In this document: piece by piece, positions 22,301 through 33,560 of the stretch
Layout of the letters: each line of letters opens with the position of its first letter
Position numbering within the stretch: the stretch's first letter is position 1
NCBI RefSeq assembly: GCF_032854445.1
Contig: NC_088304.1
Coordinates: 13,095,704 to 13,159,703 of the forward strand
DNA length: 64,000 nucleotides
Direction of reading: 5' to 3'
Origin: Liolophura sinensis
Taxonomy: Eukaryota; Mollusca; Polyplacophora; Chitonida; Chitonidae
The notes under the pieces: generated by a model
The model's input: only the letters and a program-made list of their open reading frames with translations
What the model was told of the DNA's origin: nothing
Databases searched by the model: none
Program-made: the position numbers and the translations under genes

Positions 22301-25300
22301 ACTCAGTCATACACCCGAATACTCAGAGATGTTGCCCACTAAATTATACCACTGAGTTTTCCTGCTGAGACATGAGACAACATCCATATGGCACTACATG
22401 TATACTGTTTCCCACTGAAATGGTTTACCAGGTGTGTTCAAGTGTGCCCATAAAATTATACATTTTATGCACTGCAATATACATATACGTAAATATACAA
22501 GCTTGACTACAAACATCACTAATGTACATATACATCTACAGTGTACTTACAAGCCTGCAAATAAGCAACCCGACAAAGACATAGTTAGGAATCAAATCCT
22601 ATCATATACACACTAAGTAATGCCTGACAAACATAGGCAATCCTCAAGACTGAATGGGTTTTGAAATTTGTCAGTTTTCAAGTTATTTGCAAGACTGATA
22701 CCACTACACTAGCCCTGTAGTCTAGTGGGGGGAGCTAAGTTGCCCTTACCTTGCCTGAGGACTCCGCCCCAGGGGTTGGGGGACAGGTGGAGCTTCGTGA
22801 GCTGAACGGGGTGGAGGGGGCAGAGCCTTGACTAGTGTTGGATGCCCGACTGTTGCTGTACGGGCTGTATGGGCTATCACAGCTGCAGTTCAGCTTTAGG
22901 GCCATAGGCGCCGCCCGGAACGGAAGCTTCATGGAGAGGAGCGTTTCCTGGAAGTTCCCGCAGTCCCCGTTGATAACGGGCACAGCGGGCAGGAGGGTAT
23001 CACAGGTGTCGGGGAGGTGCACATGAGAGTCACTTATATCCGTCGTGCTCGTGCTAATACTGCTACTACTTTCTAGGGATTTCAGCCGATTGATCGGGCT
23101 TTTTTGTTCACTAAGTCGTCTGTCAACGCCGTTCGGAACACCAGTGGTTCCATTTGGCGTTGCCGCGGCAACAACGCCATTCACCAGCCTCACAGCACTA
23201 CTTGTGTTTCGTTTTGACTTTGTCGACTCCTCATCTTCCACAATAGTGTCCGTTGAGCTCTCCAGTCCCAGGGCATGCACGGCCTGGTCCAGAGAGGTCT
23301 GTGACCCCGTAAGGGTCTTTGTGCTGGATGACTTGACCGTCTGCAAGTTACTATCACAGGCTGTGCTCTCACCGTTCACTTGTTCCCGTGTCTGAGAGCT
23401 TGCGGCAGAGCACGACAACCCGTGCCCATTTGTCTCTAGAGCCACAACATGCCCGTTGGCGACAGGCTCAATCCCCAAATCCATCACAGAATTCACACTC
23501 TCCTTCACCAGAACATGGATATCCGAATCCTCATCCTCTTCCGCCTCATCACCTGGATTAACAACACCATTCTCGCTGATCCCATTGGTGACATTCCCAT
23601 TTACCAACGCGCCTGTCTGAACCACGACTGGCTCGTCCAAACTGGTGGTTTCCAGGACAGCAGGCCCGTTGGTGCAATGCCCATTGGCTGTACCATTCAT
23701 GATTGGTTCGCTCATCGCTTTTGGACAGTCGTTGTCCATTTGTTGGAGCTGGATATGTTCTAAGGTTCCCGTGTGGTCTAGGGCGATAGTCGTGTCGCTG
23801 AGGCGCCGGTTAGAGTTAGCTGAGTGCTCTAGCGCGGCCACAATGTCGTCACAGGAGCGCGTCTTCTGGAGGCCGGCTACCTCGAGCTTGGTGTCTGGTG
23901 TAGATGCCTCCTCAACGGTGCTCACCGTCTCCTCAGGACACATCGAGGAGGAGTTATTGGACAGGTACACTGCGCTCCACAACAACATGCTGCGGATGTG
24001 ACAGGATGGCCTCAGCACCTGCCAACAAACCAAAAACCCAGCACTTCAGTTCAATGCACACATTGATTATTTATCTATTTCATTAACCGTTGTTTTACGC
24101 CGCACTCAAGAATATTTCACTCATACGACAGCGACCTGCATTATGGTGGGAGGCTATATCACCTCAACCCTGGACACCTACTACCATGGGCACAAACTCG
24201 ATAAATCTTGGGATGAACAAGCATGACTCGAATGCGAAGCCTTTCATGCCTAAAATTTACTTATTTAATTATTTGATTGGTGTTTAACGCCGCACTCAAG
24301 AATATTTCATTTATACGGCAGCGACCAGCATTGTGGTGGGAGGAAACCGGGCAGAGCCCAGGGGAAACCCGTGACCATCCGCAGGTTGATGGCCAGAGAG
24401 GAACCCAGCACAAGCTAGACTTGAACTCACAGTGATGGCATTGGTGAGAGACCCCTCGGTCAATATGCTGCGCTAGTGCACTAACCAAATGAGCCACGGA
24501 AGCCCTTTTCTTGCCTAAAAGAAATGATGTTTTGTAAGCAAACTGGTAGCACACTACTACAAGAGAACAATATTAACCCAGCTTATAAACTGTTAATGCA
24601 CTATTCATGTACTGAAAGACAACAATGGGTAACAGTGGCTGAACTGAACAATAAGACTTTCAATAGTACAAGTAATTTTACAACCTCTTGTTTTGTGGGT
24701 TCAGAAACAACTTGAGCAACCCACCTGTTCAGAACTGGGGCAGTAGAGGTAATTGTAGAACCTCTTGTTTTGGGGTTTCAGTAATGACCAAACTGACGAA
24801 GTTTTCTCTCGTATCCTTTCCTCTTCACGTTCACGTAGTGAGTTGCACAGGAATGTCCCAAATAAACACGAATAGGTGTGCTGCACCAGCTTTACCTGGG
24901 AACATCCACAACATAAAACATTTAGATACCAGTAACAAACAAGAATAGGTGTGCACACACATAACATAAAACCTTTAGCTCTCAGTAAGTCTCAAAACAA
25001 ACAAAAATGAGTGTGCTGCACCAGCTTCACATGGGAACGTATATAGCATAAAACATTCAGTTGACCAGTAAGTATTCAAACAAGAATAGTTGGATGAGCC
25101 AATCCACCTCTTCAGAACTGTTGACCCAACCTACCACAAACTTAAGATGTCACATTTAAGGGGGTGTGACTCTTGTGTCATGTTAAAACTTGACAACTCA
25201 GTTTAATACAGCTACCATTACAGTTAATACAGTTACTCATATTATTATGAAAACTTCCAACAGTACTTGTAATAATATACATAATGATGTAATGATATGA

Positions 25301-28300
25301 TAATAACTAACCAAATATGCCTCATTAAACTCAAATGCACAAGGGAACTGCTTGAGAACTTGATGCACGCAGTCAAGCCACTGCATGAAGACTGGGCAAC
25401 GCTCACTGGTGTCATCTGAATTCACGCTCTGTCCACACCGGTCAGCAAACTTGTGACCAAAAGCTAGCCACTCTCTCTCCACCAGCACTTGGAAACCCTG
25501 CAGAAGCATGGAATAATGATGAGAAACATGGAGCAATGATGAGAAACATGGAGCAATGATGAGAAACATAGAGCAATGATGAGAAACATAGACCAATGAT
25601 GAGAAACATGGAGCAATGATGAGAAACATGGAGCAATGATGAAAAACATGGAGCAATGATGGAAATGACAGAAATGTGGAACAATGATAGAAATGAACGA
25701 AACCTAAAGCAATGGTGGAAGTGAAAAAATACTTTAAAATCACAGAAATGACTACTATTGAACCATGATGGAAATTACACATGGAATAGTGATGAAAATG
25801 ACAGAAACATGGAACAATAATGGAAATGACAGTTTTCACACTTCTGTACCTGTACATGTAGATAAGAGTCGAAAGACTTTACATCATTTTACATGCAAAT
25901 TCAGAATGTAAAGGTGACACTTTCTCAATATCTGTAACTTCTGTTTGAAAAATACTGTCGATCTCACAAGCAAAATTTCGGTTAAAGTGTAATTTCCTGT
26001 TACTGGCCTAACCCTCGTACCTCAATTGTCCTGTAGTAGGGGTCAAGCAATAGTTCCGACAGGGCCACAATCTGTGATGTTCTATCCCAGCCGTCGGAAC
26101 AGTGCACCAGTACTGGACGCACTTCTTTGTCAATAGCATTCACCACAAGGTATGTCGCCTTCAGAATGGCAGCGATGTTATGCAGCCATTTTGTGTTCTC
26201 AAGAGATGACAACCAACTGAAATTAAATTTGTTTTTAAAAATATATTTCAGTAAATGAAGTATAATTTTATAGAATTTTTGTTTACCAGCTTATCAACCA
26301 CTGTGCCAAGTTGGTGATATGTCACATGATTTTGCACCAACTAATTACCCCTTTGATGTAACTCTGATTGATGCCGAACTAGACTATTAAATTGAGGAGT
26401 GCTTTATCTGGTTTCTTTGAGGGTTATACTAACTTCTCGGCAAATAGTCAGGTCACATAATAATAAAACGATATGAGGGTTCCTCGAGACATACCTATTC
26501 ATGGACAATGTATGATTCCTTGAGTTAATTTGAACATCTAGAAAAACTTTCTATGCTTCTGATGACTTTCAGATGTATAGATATAGGCTAGCCAGCACAA
26601 GTTAATGCACAGTCATCCAACTGATCAGTCAACAGACAAATCAAGTTTCAGGGCCTGTCAGAGTTGCCTCCCTTCTTTTGCACTGACATTCAAACCATAC
26701 TGCACAAAGTTGTGGGATTCAGGTGCATGTACAATGAGGATCTCTTGCACTCACTTTGCCTGATCTGGACCCCCAGCACACAGCAGCCTCAGGGCGTGGA
26801 AGCTTTTCCTGATTGAGTGGATGTTGGGTAAATTCATGAACTGAATCTCACATGAAGGGTAGTACTCTGTAATTGCCAAGATGCATGACAATGATTAAAA
26901 CAGGACAGTAAAGAATGGTTACAATGGCCAGCTGACTTTCAGTTGTTCAATTTTCAGACTTTCTCGAAATTTATTATTGAGAGATACCTGAAATGTACAA
27001 AAAAATCTGACTTTACTGACTCCATAGAAATTAACAGCCTTAGATAACTGATGCTTATGGTAGTGTGCAGATAATGCTTATCTCTCAATTCCTCAAACTT
27101 TTCCCATGTAAAAGAGCTACTTTCAGTGCCATTAATGCATATTTCTAATTTGATTTTGGAGACAAAACTATACTGGTTTGGATTGGCCTGTTTCAGGGCT
27201 GCTCAAAAAGCATAATTTTATCAGGCAACACAGAATAATGCCTTCAGAACATGCTTGAGCAAGCATCTTGCTGAAATACCCCTCTTTCTTTCAGCCATGT
27301 GTTTCAGGGGAGACAACTCTAGCTCACCTGCACATTCACAGCCTCCCCCTTTAGCTCTGTTCGCAAATGCTGCTCCATATGACCTAGCATCTATGATAAG
27401 CATCTTCTTTGGTTGAGTTGCCGCTTTGGTGTGGTCCTCATCTCCAGATGCAGCTAATGAAAACACACATTTTCATGTCATGTCAATAACAAAGCGAAAA
27501 AAATGTGCCAGGCACATTGATGTTTGGCTAACACTTTCAACATTTACATGTACAATCCACTTCTTTGACCCAACATACCCGAATATCTATTTTACACAGG
27601 GGGTTTGAATTTACAATGATCTAACAACAGAAGAATTCTTTTCTTTTGCAAAGATGTTCCTTCTCATCAAAGGTTATCATTTGAAGTTTACACCAAAAAT
27701 ATTGTAGGCTGGATATCTGACTGCTTGTAGCCACCACGGACCGAAAAAACACCCCTAGTGGAGCCTTACTAGTCCGTGTCCAAGGCCGATTTTGAACCCT
27801 CATATTATGTGCACCTTCCCACTGAGCCTTGTTTTCCAGGTATTGGTTAGAAGATGTCTGACAAAGATTATACGATACAGAATAAGGTGTCAGCTAAGAT
27901 ATGTGTATAGTACTGCCTAATCCGAATCAAGCACCTTTTAAATTGCTTAGCGCACACTTCAAATCCAAGGTATGTGAGTCAAAAGCCTGCATTGTGATAC
28001 ATATATCTTTGATAGAAGGTACTACCTGAAAAAGATTGACATTGTCCACAGTACATTGGCTTTATGGGTCATTGTAGCATTTCCACTGGCTGAGAAGGTA
28101 TACACTAAGCAGATTAAAGAAATCGTCTCATTTTTTATCTTTATGCTGTTCATATGTGAAAGTACACCGGCACTGTCGAATGCTTTATTATTAGATAGGT
28201 CCGACAAGAAGTGATTGCCCGTGCATTATAATACCATAGCAATTAGACGTTAAATCTTCTCAGACTACGTGTTTCCTTACCTTCATCCCCACTGAGAGGT

Positions 28301-31300
28301 GGGTCCCCTGGTCCGTCCTCTTTCTGATAGTTGTATAGGTTGTCCTGGCCAGGGTTAAGGGCACATGCCTGAGGGATAGCCTTCAGCAGGTTCTCGTCAC
28401 AGGTGTTCCTCCAGCCCAGCCAGCCGAGCTCAGGCTGACTACAGCGAGTGATCACAGCACCATTACGCTGATCTCTACAACAACAACAATTTACACATTA
28501 AGTCAATAATCTTCATGTTTATTAAAACAACTATTTTGAAGTCATGCATAAAAATCAGTGAAGACATAAGCCCGGTTTTTGACATAAGCGTTACACACAG
28601 CTCAACTTAGGATCAAAACCGCACCATCACTATCAGTTTTTCTGGTCACAATATTTTTGGTTCAGTTTCTGTATTAGGTTTATTCCTAACTCTAAATAGT
28701 CTCCATTTCAATCATACACTTACCCATTTAATTTTGCTGAATTATTCTACAGAGCCTGAAGGGAAAGCAAAACACAAAGACTTAAATGATTTGCATGGGC
28801 TTGCACCACACTAAAACAGTTAAGATATAAATTTACCATCAATCCAGTAGTAGTTGCATCCAACAACACCTACCTCCAGACAACAGAGGGAAACCTGTGA
28901 AGCGCCCTGAAGTTAGCCACATCTATGATATGTTCATCCTTGATCACCTCTGGGACAATGTGTTGTTTGGGGTAGGATGGACACAGTCTAATAAAGAGAA
29001 CAAAGTGCTGTCATTACATATCAGTACAATGAAGATGAGGAATTTCTGAGAGGGCAGTGGGGGTGTGTTTGTAAATCTGAGGGTCAATAACATGAATAAA
29101 GGGAACAAAGCACTTCCAAATAATACTTTTTAAATACTTTCGAAACTTTTTACTTTTTCAACCACAGTCAGGTTAACGAGTGAAGAGGAAGCCAGAATAT
29201 CAGGAGTATTCATGTATGCATGGGATTTAACGTCATATTTAACAATTTTTCAGTCATAAGAAAGCGAGGAGCCATTAGGTGTGTGTACTTATATTGTCTC
29301 TTCTTGTGACAGGATGAGCCCATGCTGCTGCCACTGAAGTATCATGCCGAAGACACCAGACGAGTCATGCCAAAGACATCCGGGTTTGATCTTGAGGTCT
29401 CCAGACTTTGAGGTGGACGCTCTAACCATAAGGCCACCGAGTTAGGTCAAATGTCAGGGGTAAACCATTGCCTCTGGCCAAGTAACAGGGAACAACTCTT
29501 ATCTTGAGGCATAAAACCAGGTGGGAACAAGATTAAGTACTTACTTGAAATCGTCATTAGCATGGGAAATTCTCCAAGCATTCTTCAGATCAAACTGCAT
29601 CCTCTCCACCTCTTTACCAAAACTGTACCGGAACACGTCATCTGAAAACAGAAATTACTTCAAAATACTTCTTTTTAAATTTATTTGAATGGCATTCAAA
29701 GCTGCCACAATCATGAATATTTTGGTTATAAGAAAGCATACGGCGTTCTGGTTAAAAAATGTTCTCGACAAGATATGACAGAGGATAATACTGATGTAGA
29801 GTTACTAATTCCACAACCATTCATTTACTGATTTTATTCATTGTTAAGATTTATGGGTGGAGGAAACCTGGTACAAACCAGAAAAACTAGTGCATCTCAT
29901 TAACCTTTGGAGTTAAGTACCTGCGGACGATTCCACAAAGCCCTTCCTGACTTAAGTCAAAATTTAAAAGCTCTGTACAATGCTCAATTTTTGGAACAGG
30001 TAGTTGAAAGTTGAACACATTTGTTATAAGACAACATCGACGAGGGAAGACAAAATTTTATTTTCGAAAGCCCAAAAGTAACCATAGCTTACATGTAAGT
30101 CAGAAAGGGCTTCGTGAAATCAGCCACAGTTGAATTATAGGAGCTAGAACTGAGTGAACAATTTTACTAGTCAAGGGCCTTTGATCTGTCTGAATCTGAA
30201 GACTACTAAGTAGTGGACTTCATATTTAGGCAATTAAGAGATACAACATCAGTATGGACCTTTTTTAAGAGGAACCAGTGCAGTGCTTGTTGAAAACCAT
30301 TCACGTCTACCACACAGTGTAAATAATGTGCCTCTGTTTCCTATAGTATTTGTTCCAGAGCTCTGATGAAAGGAAAAGCAAAAGTTTAAGTCATCTATAC
30401 TTAATCTGCACACACATTGTTTTGAATACCTGACACTTTGGGTCCTTAGAAATATACACCCAGCATGTGTGACGTATATCAGATATAAACCGGTTGTGGA
30501 GAATATCAAAGGACTAACACATTGTAATATACCTACCATCCTGACACAGTTGGTAGCAGCTTTCCAGGTCAGAAGGACACGGACTGTGATCAACGCACCA
30601 AACGTGGAACGCAAACGCAAATATGTCCTCCATCTTCTTGGGAGATGCAGCCCTGAGAGTCAGGCGCTTGAACCATTCTAAGCAAGCATCATTGGTGCAG
30701 AAAGCACACCTTCAATTGGAAAAGAGAGCAACAGGTCAAATTTTTGTACGCACCTTACATTGTTTGATAAGAGCAGATATATATTTATGTTAAACATGAA
30801 AAAACACCAACACACACAAACCAAGATTAAACCCTTAGTTTACAAACTACTGATAAACAGTTATCTCCCTTTGGTTACTACTAAAATTGCCATTCCACTG
30901 TCCTTACACACAGGACACGAGGGTAATCCGTTGAATTTTATTGGTCATATTCAGGATTCATAAAAAATCCGAAATATGTATCAGTTTGAAGACAAGTGCA
31001 CGTAGCTAGTGTATATATAGACAATTCAGTTACACAAAATGCCCTGGTCGGGAAGATAAATGCTATTTTTTTTTTCAATTAAAGCTTTCAATACAAATTC
31101 ATCAATTACCACTGTCAAGCTTTGATCCTTCTGCCCAGTGTTTGCCCATACTAACCTGACCACTGTAGCATCCTTACAGTAGATATTCAGGTAGAAGATA
31201 TCCCTCATCTCTATCTGCTCCACAAGGCCCAGGGGAACGTTGACGAAGGAATCTTTGAAGCGGACGAGGAGGCGGAATGTGGAGAGGGCGATGACGCCGT

Positions 31301-31424
31301 CAACTGTGCGCCCCAGGAACTCAACGCTCTCCCCAGACAGCAGAGGGAAGGGCACCTGTAGGCTCTTGTCTTCTGTGATCAGCTTCTTCTTGGGGTACAG
31401 CTCGCTGGCATGGATGTGCTCCAT
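18404..31424 (-). CDS. Myotubularin-related 3-phosphatase, MTMR3/MTMR4 type, 14 coding exons
   Basis: The predicted protein removes the 3-phosphate from PI3P and PI(3,5)P2, acting on endosomal and autophagic membranes (family knowledge). Coding exons, 5' to 3' on the minus strand: 31424-31156, 30709-30537, 29641-29545, 28987-28874, 28474-28281, 27453-27328, 26866-26755, 26216-26021, 25497-25312, 24895-24725, 24018-22750, 21344-21108, 19367-19174, 18596-18404. All junctions are GT-AG and in phase, giving about 1,176 aa, close to human MTMR3/4 (about 1,195). Domain order is PH-GRAM (1-110), phosphatase (about 150-540; C401 and R407 in HCSDGWDRTSQ), linker (547-969), coiled coil (970-1048) and FYVE (1087-1150). 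The start ATG at 31,424 has A at -3 and G at +4. The frame stays open 24 nt upstream to an AG at 31,449-31,450, so an additional upstream coding exon is possible. The donor at 21,107 (GTCAGT) is the least certain junction. I cannot separate MTMR3 from MTMR4; invertebrates may have one co-orthologue. Confidence 0.95.
19368..21107. other. Intron of the phosphatase gene; dispersed repeat
   Basis: No exon was found between the coiled-coil and FYVE exons. Bases 19,715-19,860 resemble 5,660-5,800. A small inverted repeat around 'TCTCCTTTAAAGGAGA' lies at about 20,015-20,030. Confidence 0.6.
21108..21344 (-). other. Coiled-coil exon of the phosphatase gene
   Basis: The acceptor is TGTGTTTACAG. The sequence encodes an amphipathic helix with MLQLEMEYQQRMEAMERQL and LQLMRMAF, matching the coiled coil just before FYVE in MTMR3/4. 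In the family this segment supports oligomerisation. I chose the donor CTG/GTCAGT because it keeps phase 0 with the next exon; the open frame continues past it to 20,994 without motif support. Confidence 0.8.
21479..21676. mobile_element. Foldback element in an intron
   Basis: The left arm contains AAGCAATACTCAGTTATGGC followed by CCATGATT. The right arm contains the inverse complement, around GGTTATGGGTCATAACAGAG and TATTGTTTTCC. Arms are about 35 bp and the whole element is about 200 bp. A related arm, 'AACAATCAGTTATGGCCCA', occurs at about 22,248-22,266. It has no coding capacity and is probably a non-autonomous DNA transposon family. Confidence 0.6.
22750..24018 (-). other. Long linker exon (423 codons) of the phosphatase gene
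   Basis: A single 1,269-nt exon with acceptor TTGTTGGCAG and donor AAG/GTAAGG. It starts with the end of the phosphatase fold (CHIRSMLLWSAVYL) and continues into low-complexity, S/T/N/E-rich, probably disordered sequence with many NG pairs. Two short segments, KTRSCDDI and RRLSDTTIAL, match a conserved stretch after the phosphatase domain of human MTMR3 (KTRSYDNL and RRCSDPSL from memory). They may be phosphorylated regulatory motifs. Antisense open frames over this exon are shadows of its GC-rich composition. Confidence 0.92.
24067..24155 (-). mobile_element. SINE family 1, 3' fragment in an intron
   Basis: A short minus-strand fragment with TTATTTATCTATTTCATTAA, GTTTTACGCCGCACTCAAG and CATTATGGTGGGAGG, ending abruptly. 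It lies about 50 bp from the acceptor of the linker exon (24,018). Confidence 0.8.
24256..24506 (-). mobile_element. SINE family 1, full copy in an intron
   Basis: A full minus-strand copy from ATTTGATTGGTGTTTAACGC to the tRNA-like head ACCAAATGAGCCACGGAAGC. A 9-bp direct repeat TGCCTAAAA at 24,247-24,255 and 24,512-24,520 is the likely target-site duplication. Confidence 0.88.
24868..25080. repeat. Tandem triplication overlapping an exon-intron boundary
   Basis: Three units share 'AATAGGTGTGCTGCACCAGC', 'ttacctgggaac', 'cataaaaca' and 'ccagtaa'. They occupy about 24,868-24,938, 24,939-24,998 (shortened) and 24,999-25,080. Unit 1 contains the real acceptor and first codons (VKLVQH) of exon 24,895-24,725. 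Unit 3 has a copy of the same segment with a changed splice site. A near copy of the exon's 3' boundary ('CCACCTCTTCAGAACTG') lies at 25,105-25,121. Confidence 0.7.
25500..25670. repeat. 20-bp tandem array next to a splice acceptor
   Basis: The unit GAGAAACATGGAGCAATGAT repeats about eight times, directly abutting the acceptor of exon 25,497-25,312. On the coding strand the units read as CATGTTTCTCATCATTGCTC, so the branch-point and pyrimidine region of this intron is made of repeats. Open frames in the array are artefacts. Confidence 0.9.
26217..28280. other. Introns around the 26,755-26,866 and 27,328-27,453 exons; dispersed repeat
   Basis: Apart from the two exons, no coding signal is seen. 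Bases about 27,085-27,290 match 39,685-39,880 over most of their length. Shared landmarks are CCTCAAACTTTT, GATTTTGGAGACAAAACTA and AATAATGCCTTCAGAA. At 27,735-27,835 a tRNA-like box ('TTTTGAACCCTC') suggests a further decayed SINE. Confidence 0.55.
29195..29445 (-). mobile_element. SINE family 2 (second tRNA-derived SINE)
   Basis: On the minus strand the element starts with a tRNA-like head: GTGGCCTTATGGTTAGAGCG (A-box-like) and GATCAAACCCGG (B-box-like). A body follows, and it ends with 'GACTGAAAAATTGTTAAATA' and 'gacgttaaatccc'. The same 3' end occurs, with target-site duplication, at 53,306-53,372. The head and body differ from SINE family 1. Confidence 0.75.
29929..30123. mobile_element. 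Foldback element, 'CACAAAGCCCTT...TTAAGTC' family
   Basis: The left end ATTCCACAAAGCCCTTCCTG plus ACTTAAGTC is mirrored by a right end reading (inverse complement) TTTCACGAAGCCCTTTCTGA plus CTTACATGT. It is about 195 bp and non-coding, lying in a phosphatase-gene intron. Relatives are at 37,735-37,952 and, less clearly, 36,226-36,430 and 2,071-2,290. Confidence 0.65.
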
Positions 31425-31448
31425 GCTTTGGGGCTCTTCTGCGCTGGC
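30537..31448 (-). other. PH-GRAM exons of the phosphatase
   Basis: Exon 31,448-31,156 (acceptor CTTGTACAG, donor CAG/GTTAGT) encodes the start of the PH-GRAM fold: ELYPKKKLITEDKSLQVPF, then a GESVEFLGRT strand and RLLVRFKDSFVNVPLGLVE. Exon 30,709-30,537 continues with CLEWFKRL and ends with the MEDIFAFAFHVWC helix that links to the phosphatase. These match the corresponding segments of human MTMR3 as I recall them. In this family the GRAM domain contributes to phosphoinositide binding and membrane targeting. Confidence 0.93.
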
Positions 31449-33439
31449 CTGTACAAGATACAACATTTTTTTGAAATAGCATGAAGTGCTGAGATTTCAA
31501 TTTCATTTCTACAATCATGCTAAAATCTATGTAGTAACCTGGAATGGTTTAGTGCCTACTGTGACGTTTCAGGACTTCACGAAAACCATAGTTGCATAGA
31601 CAAGTCAGGGGTTCATAGAAGTTGTCTGGACGAGCTGGTATTCGGTCGGTCAATTGAATAAAAAACTCAATAACTGGTTATATTTGTTCAATCTGAGGTA
31701 GTTTTGGGGAGGAAATATTCAAAATTTTCCATAAACTCAGTCTGAACGTATTCAGAGTTCTGTGAAGCACTCATCTGGAAGTACACTCTAATATTCAGAT
31801 TACAGGTACACATGTAAGGCATGAAAGGTGTTGCATGATTTTTGATTTTCTCTAATATTTGTTTTCTTCTTTCTACCATTTTTTACAAAGACTGAGAGTG
31901 ACAACCCCACATTCCATAAGCCATTAATGCATGACCATTCTGTCTTCATTCATGACTAATGAAAATTTTTTTAAAGTGATGTCAGGACATCAGGGCTCCT
32001 GTGAGTTTCAGTTGATTCAGTCTCATGATCTAGGTTGTAAGCTTTCTGTGCAGGTCTTCACTGGACCGGTACCTTGAAATACATATAACAATAACTGCAA
32101 TGTGTGCCGATTATCAGTTTGCAGTATCAACTACGAGGCCAGCTTGGGTTCATATGTAGGCAGTGGTAATTAACGTATATTAATCAATGACGTATAGTAA
32201 CATACAAAAATATTCAATTTTAGTATCTCAAACGGTTAGTTGAAGTTTCAGTTAAAAGACAAACTCAATTTCACCTAGAACGTGGTGGAAAAATGACTTC
32301 TATGAACCCCTACAAGTATCAGCAGTACAATATCCTTACTGTGGAATGAAAGTAGCAATATTGTGGTGCAGCATCTTGAGGAGATAATGAGCAGGAACCA
32401 TACAGCAAACGACCTACAATTTCACCCATGACTATTTGTAGCACGTTTTACCTGAAAGCTATGTTAATCATAGAAAGGTGTTTCGAAATTTGTTGGGAAG
32501 GCAGGCTGATATCCAACTTGAAAGCACCATGTTTTTTGCACAAAGTGTGAAATTTTATGACATTTTACCTGTCTCCAATAGGGGAATTTTGAAGCCAAAC
32601 GCCTACGTCATTTGCTGTACATTATGTACATGTACAATGCATGAATATAAACATTTCTTACATTCAAAGGAACAACCCCCCCCCCGGCCAAAAAAAATAT
32701 GGCTGCCCACTGGCCTTCCAGCTATACATGTACACTATACACAGATGTAAATGAACATGTCCAGTGTCAAAGCCCAGCTGGCTGTTCTGTACATGTAAGC
32801 CAAAGGTATGATTCATCAAACACTGAACTGACCAGTCTATCTGGTTACTACTGACCATACCAACTTTAAAACAGACAACATGATTTGTGGGTCAGGTTCA
32901 CCCTTGACCAGGAGTCAATAGCTGGGTGTTTACACAGACCTATGCATAGCTGCCATACATGTAAGCAATGACACATTGGTAATCCCTGTCTCTCACATTT
33001 CTCACTGTATAAATGATGACGTTTTCATCATGCACTGTGCCTGAATTGTCAAGATAACATAGTCAGGGAGACATGAAAATTAATAAAATTTTCCTCGCAA
33101 TTAATCTTGCCTGCCAACATTATTCATTAAATCATTCGTATTTGTTATGTATAAAGGCAGTCCAATTAAAATTTCCTGAAGACAAATTTATAGGTTTATG
33201 ATTATTGTGCATGTCTTTGTACATCCATGGCTGCTACTTCAGTGGTTTTACATGTATACACTTTGTCACTAAACATGTATCTTATTTTAGCAGATCCACT
33301 TGTACCTGTCTGTCTTCTCCCCACATCTGAATTTAAATGTACATGTATGTATTTATGCTGGACCATTTTCACAGAAACCAAGATTTAGATTCACTGAAGT
33401 CAGATTTGAACTCACACCACGGTCAAAATTCTACCTGAG
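31449..33439. other. Upstream intron or 5' flank of the phosphatase gene
   Basis: No exon is supported here. The sequence is AT-rich and has a C-run at about 32,675-32,683. An upstream minus-strand exon must join the acceptor at 31,449-31,450 if that AG is used. Confidence 0.5.
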
Positions 33440-33560
33440 GAATTTATTTGACTTGTGTTTTATGTCGTACTCAAGTATGCTTATTTGCATATCAGATGCC
33501 TGCATCATGGTGGGTGGAAACCAAGCAGAGCACGGGGGAAACTGGTACACTTTCCCACGT
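33440..33560 (-). mobile_element. SINE family 1, diverged fragment
   Basis: The fragment has TTATTTGACTTGTGTTTTAT, GTCGTACTCAAG and CATCATGGTGGGTGGAAACC, then a shortened body ending near TTTCCCACGTACATG. The tRNA-like head is absent. Confidence 0.75.

Larger units (their letters stand above)
24725..29641 (-). other. Phosphatase-domain exons, including the catalytic loop
   Basis: Eight exons build the phosphatase. Landmarks in order are VERMQFDLKNAWRIS, KLCPSYPKQHIVP, RNGAVITRCSQPE, LIIDARSYGAAFANRAKGGG, IHSIRKSF, the active site VLVHCSDGWDRTSQIVAL in exon 26,216-26,021, then GFQVLVEREWLAFGHKFADR, ERCPVFMQWLDCVHQ, and HTYSCLFGTFLCNS in exon 24,895-24,725. The catalytic Cys and Arg and both Asp residues of the C-S-D-G-W-D-R loop are present. 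This argues for an active enzyme and not one of the dead-phosphatase myotubularins. Confidence 0.95.

Noticed and set aside
22835-24086. Plus-strand frames of 60-118 codons
   Set aside because: Antisense shadows of the GC-rich linker exon of the phosphatase.
25237-25857. 206-codon frame around the 20-bp array
   Set aside because: Only 25,497-25,312 is a real exon of the phosphatase; the rest is repeat and intron read-through.
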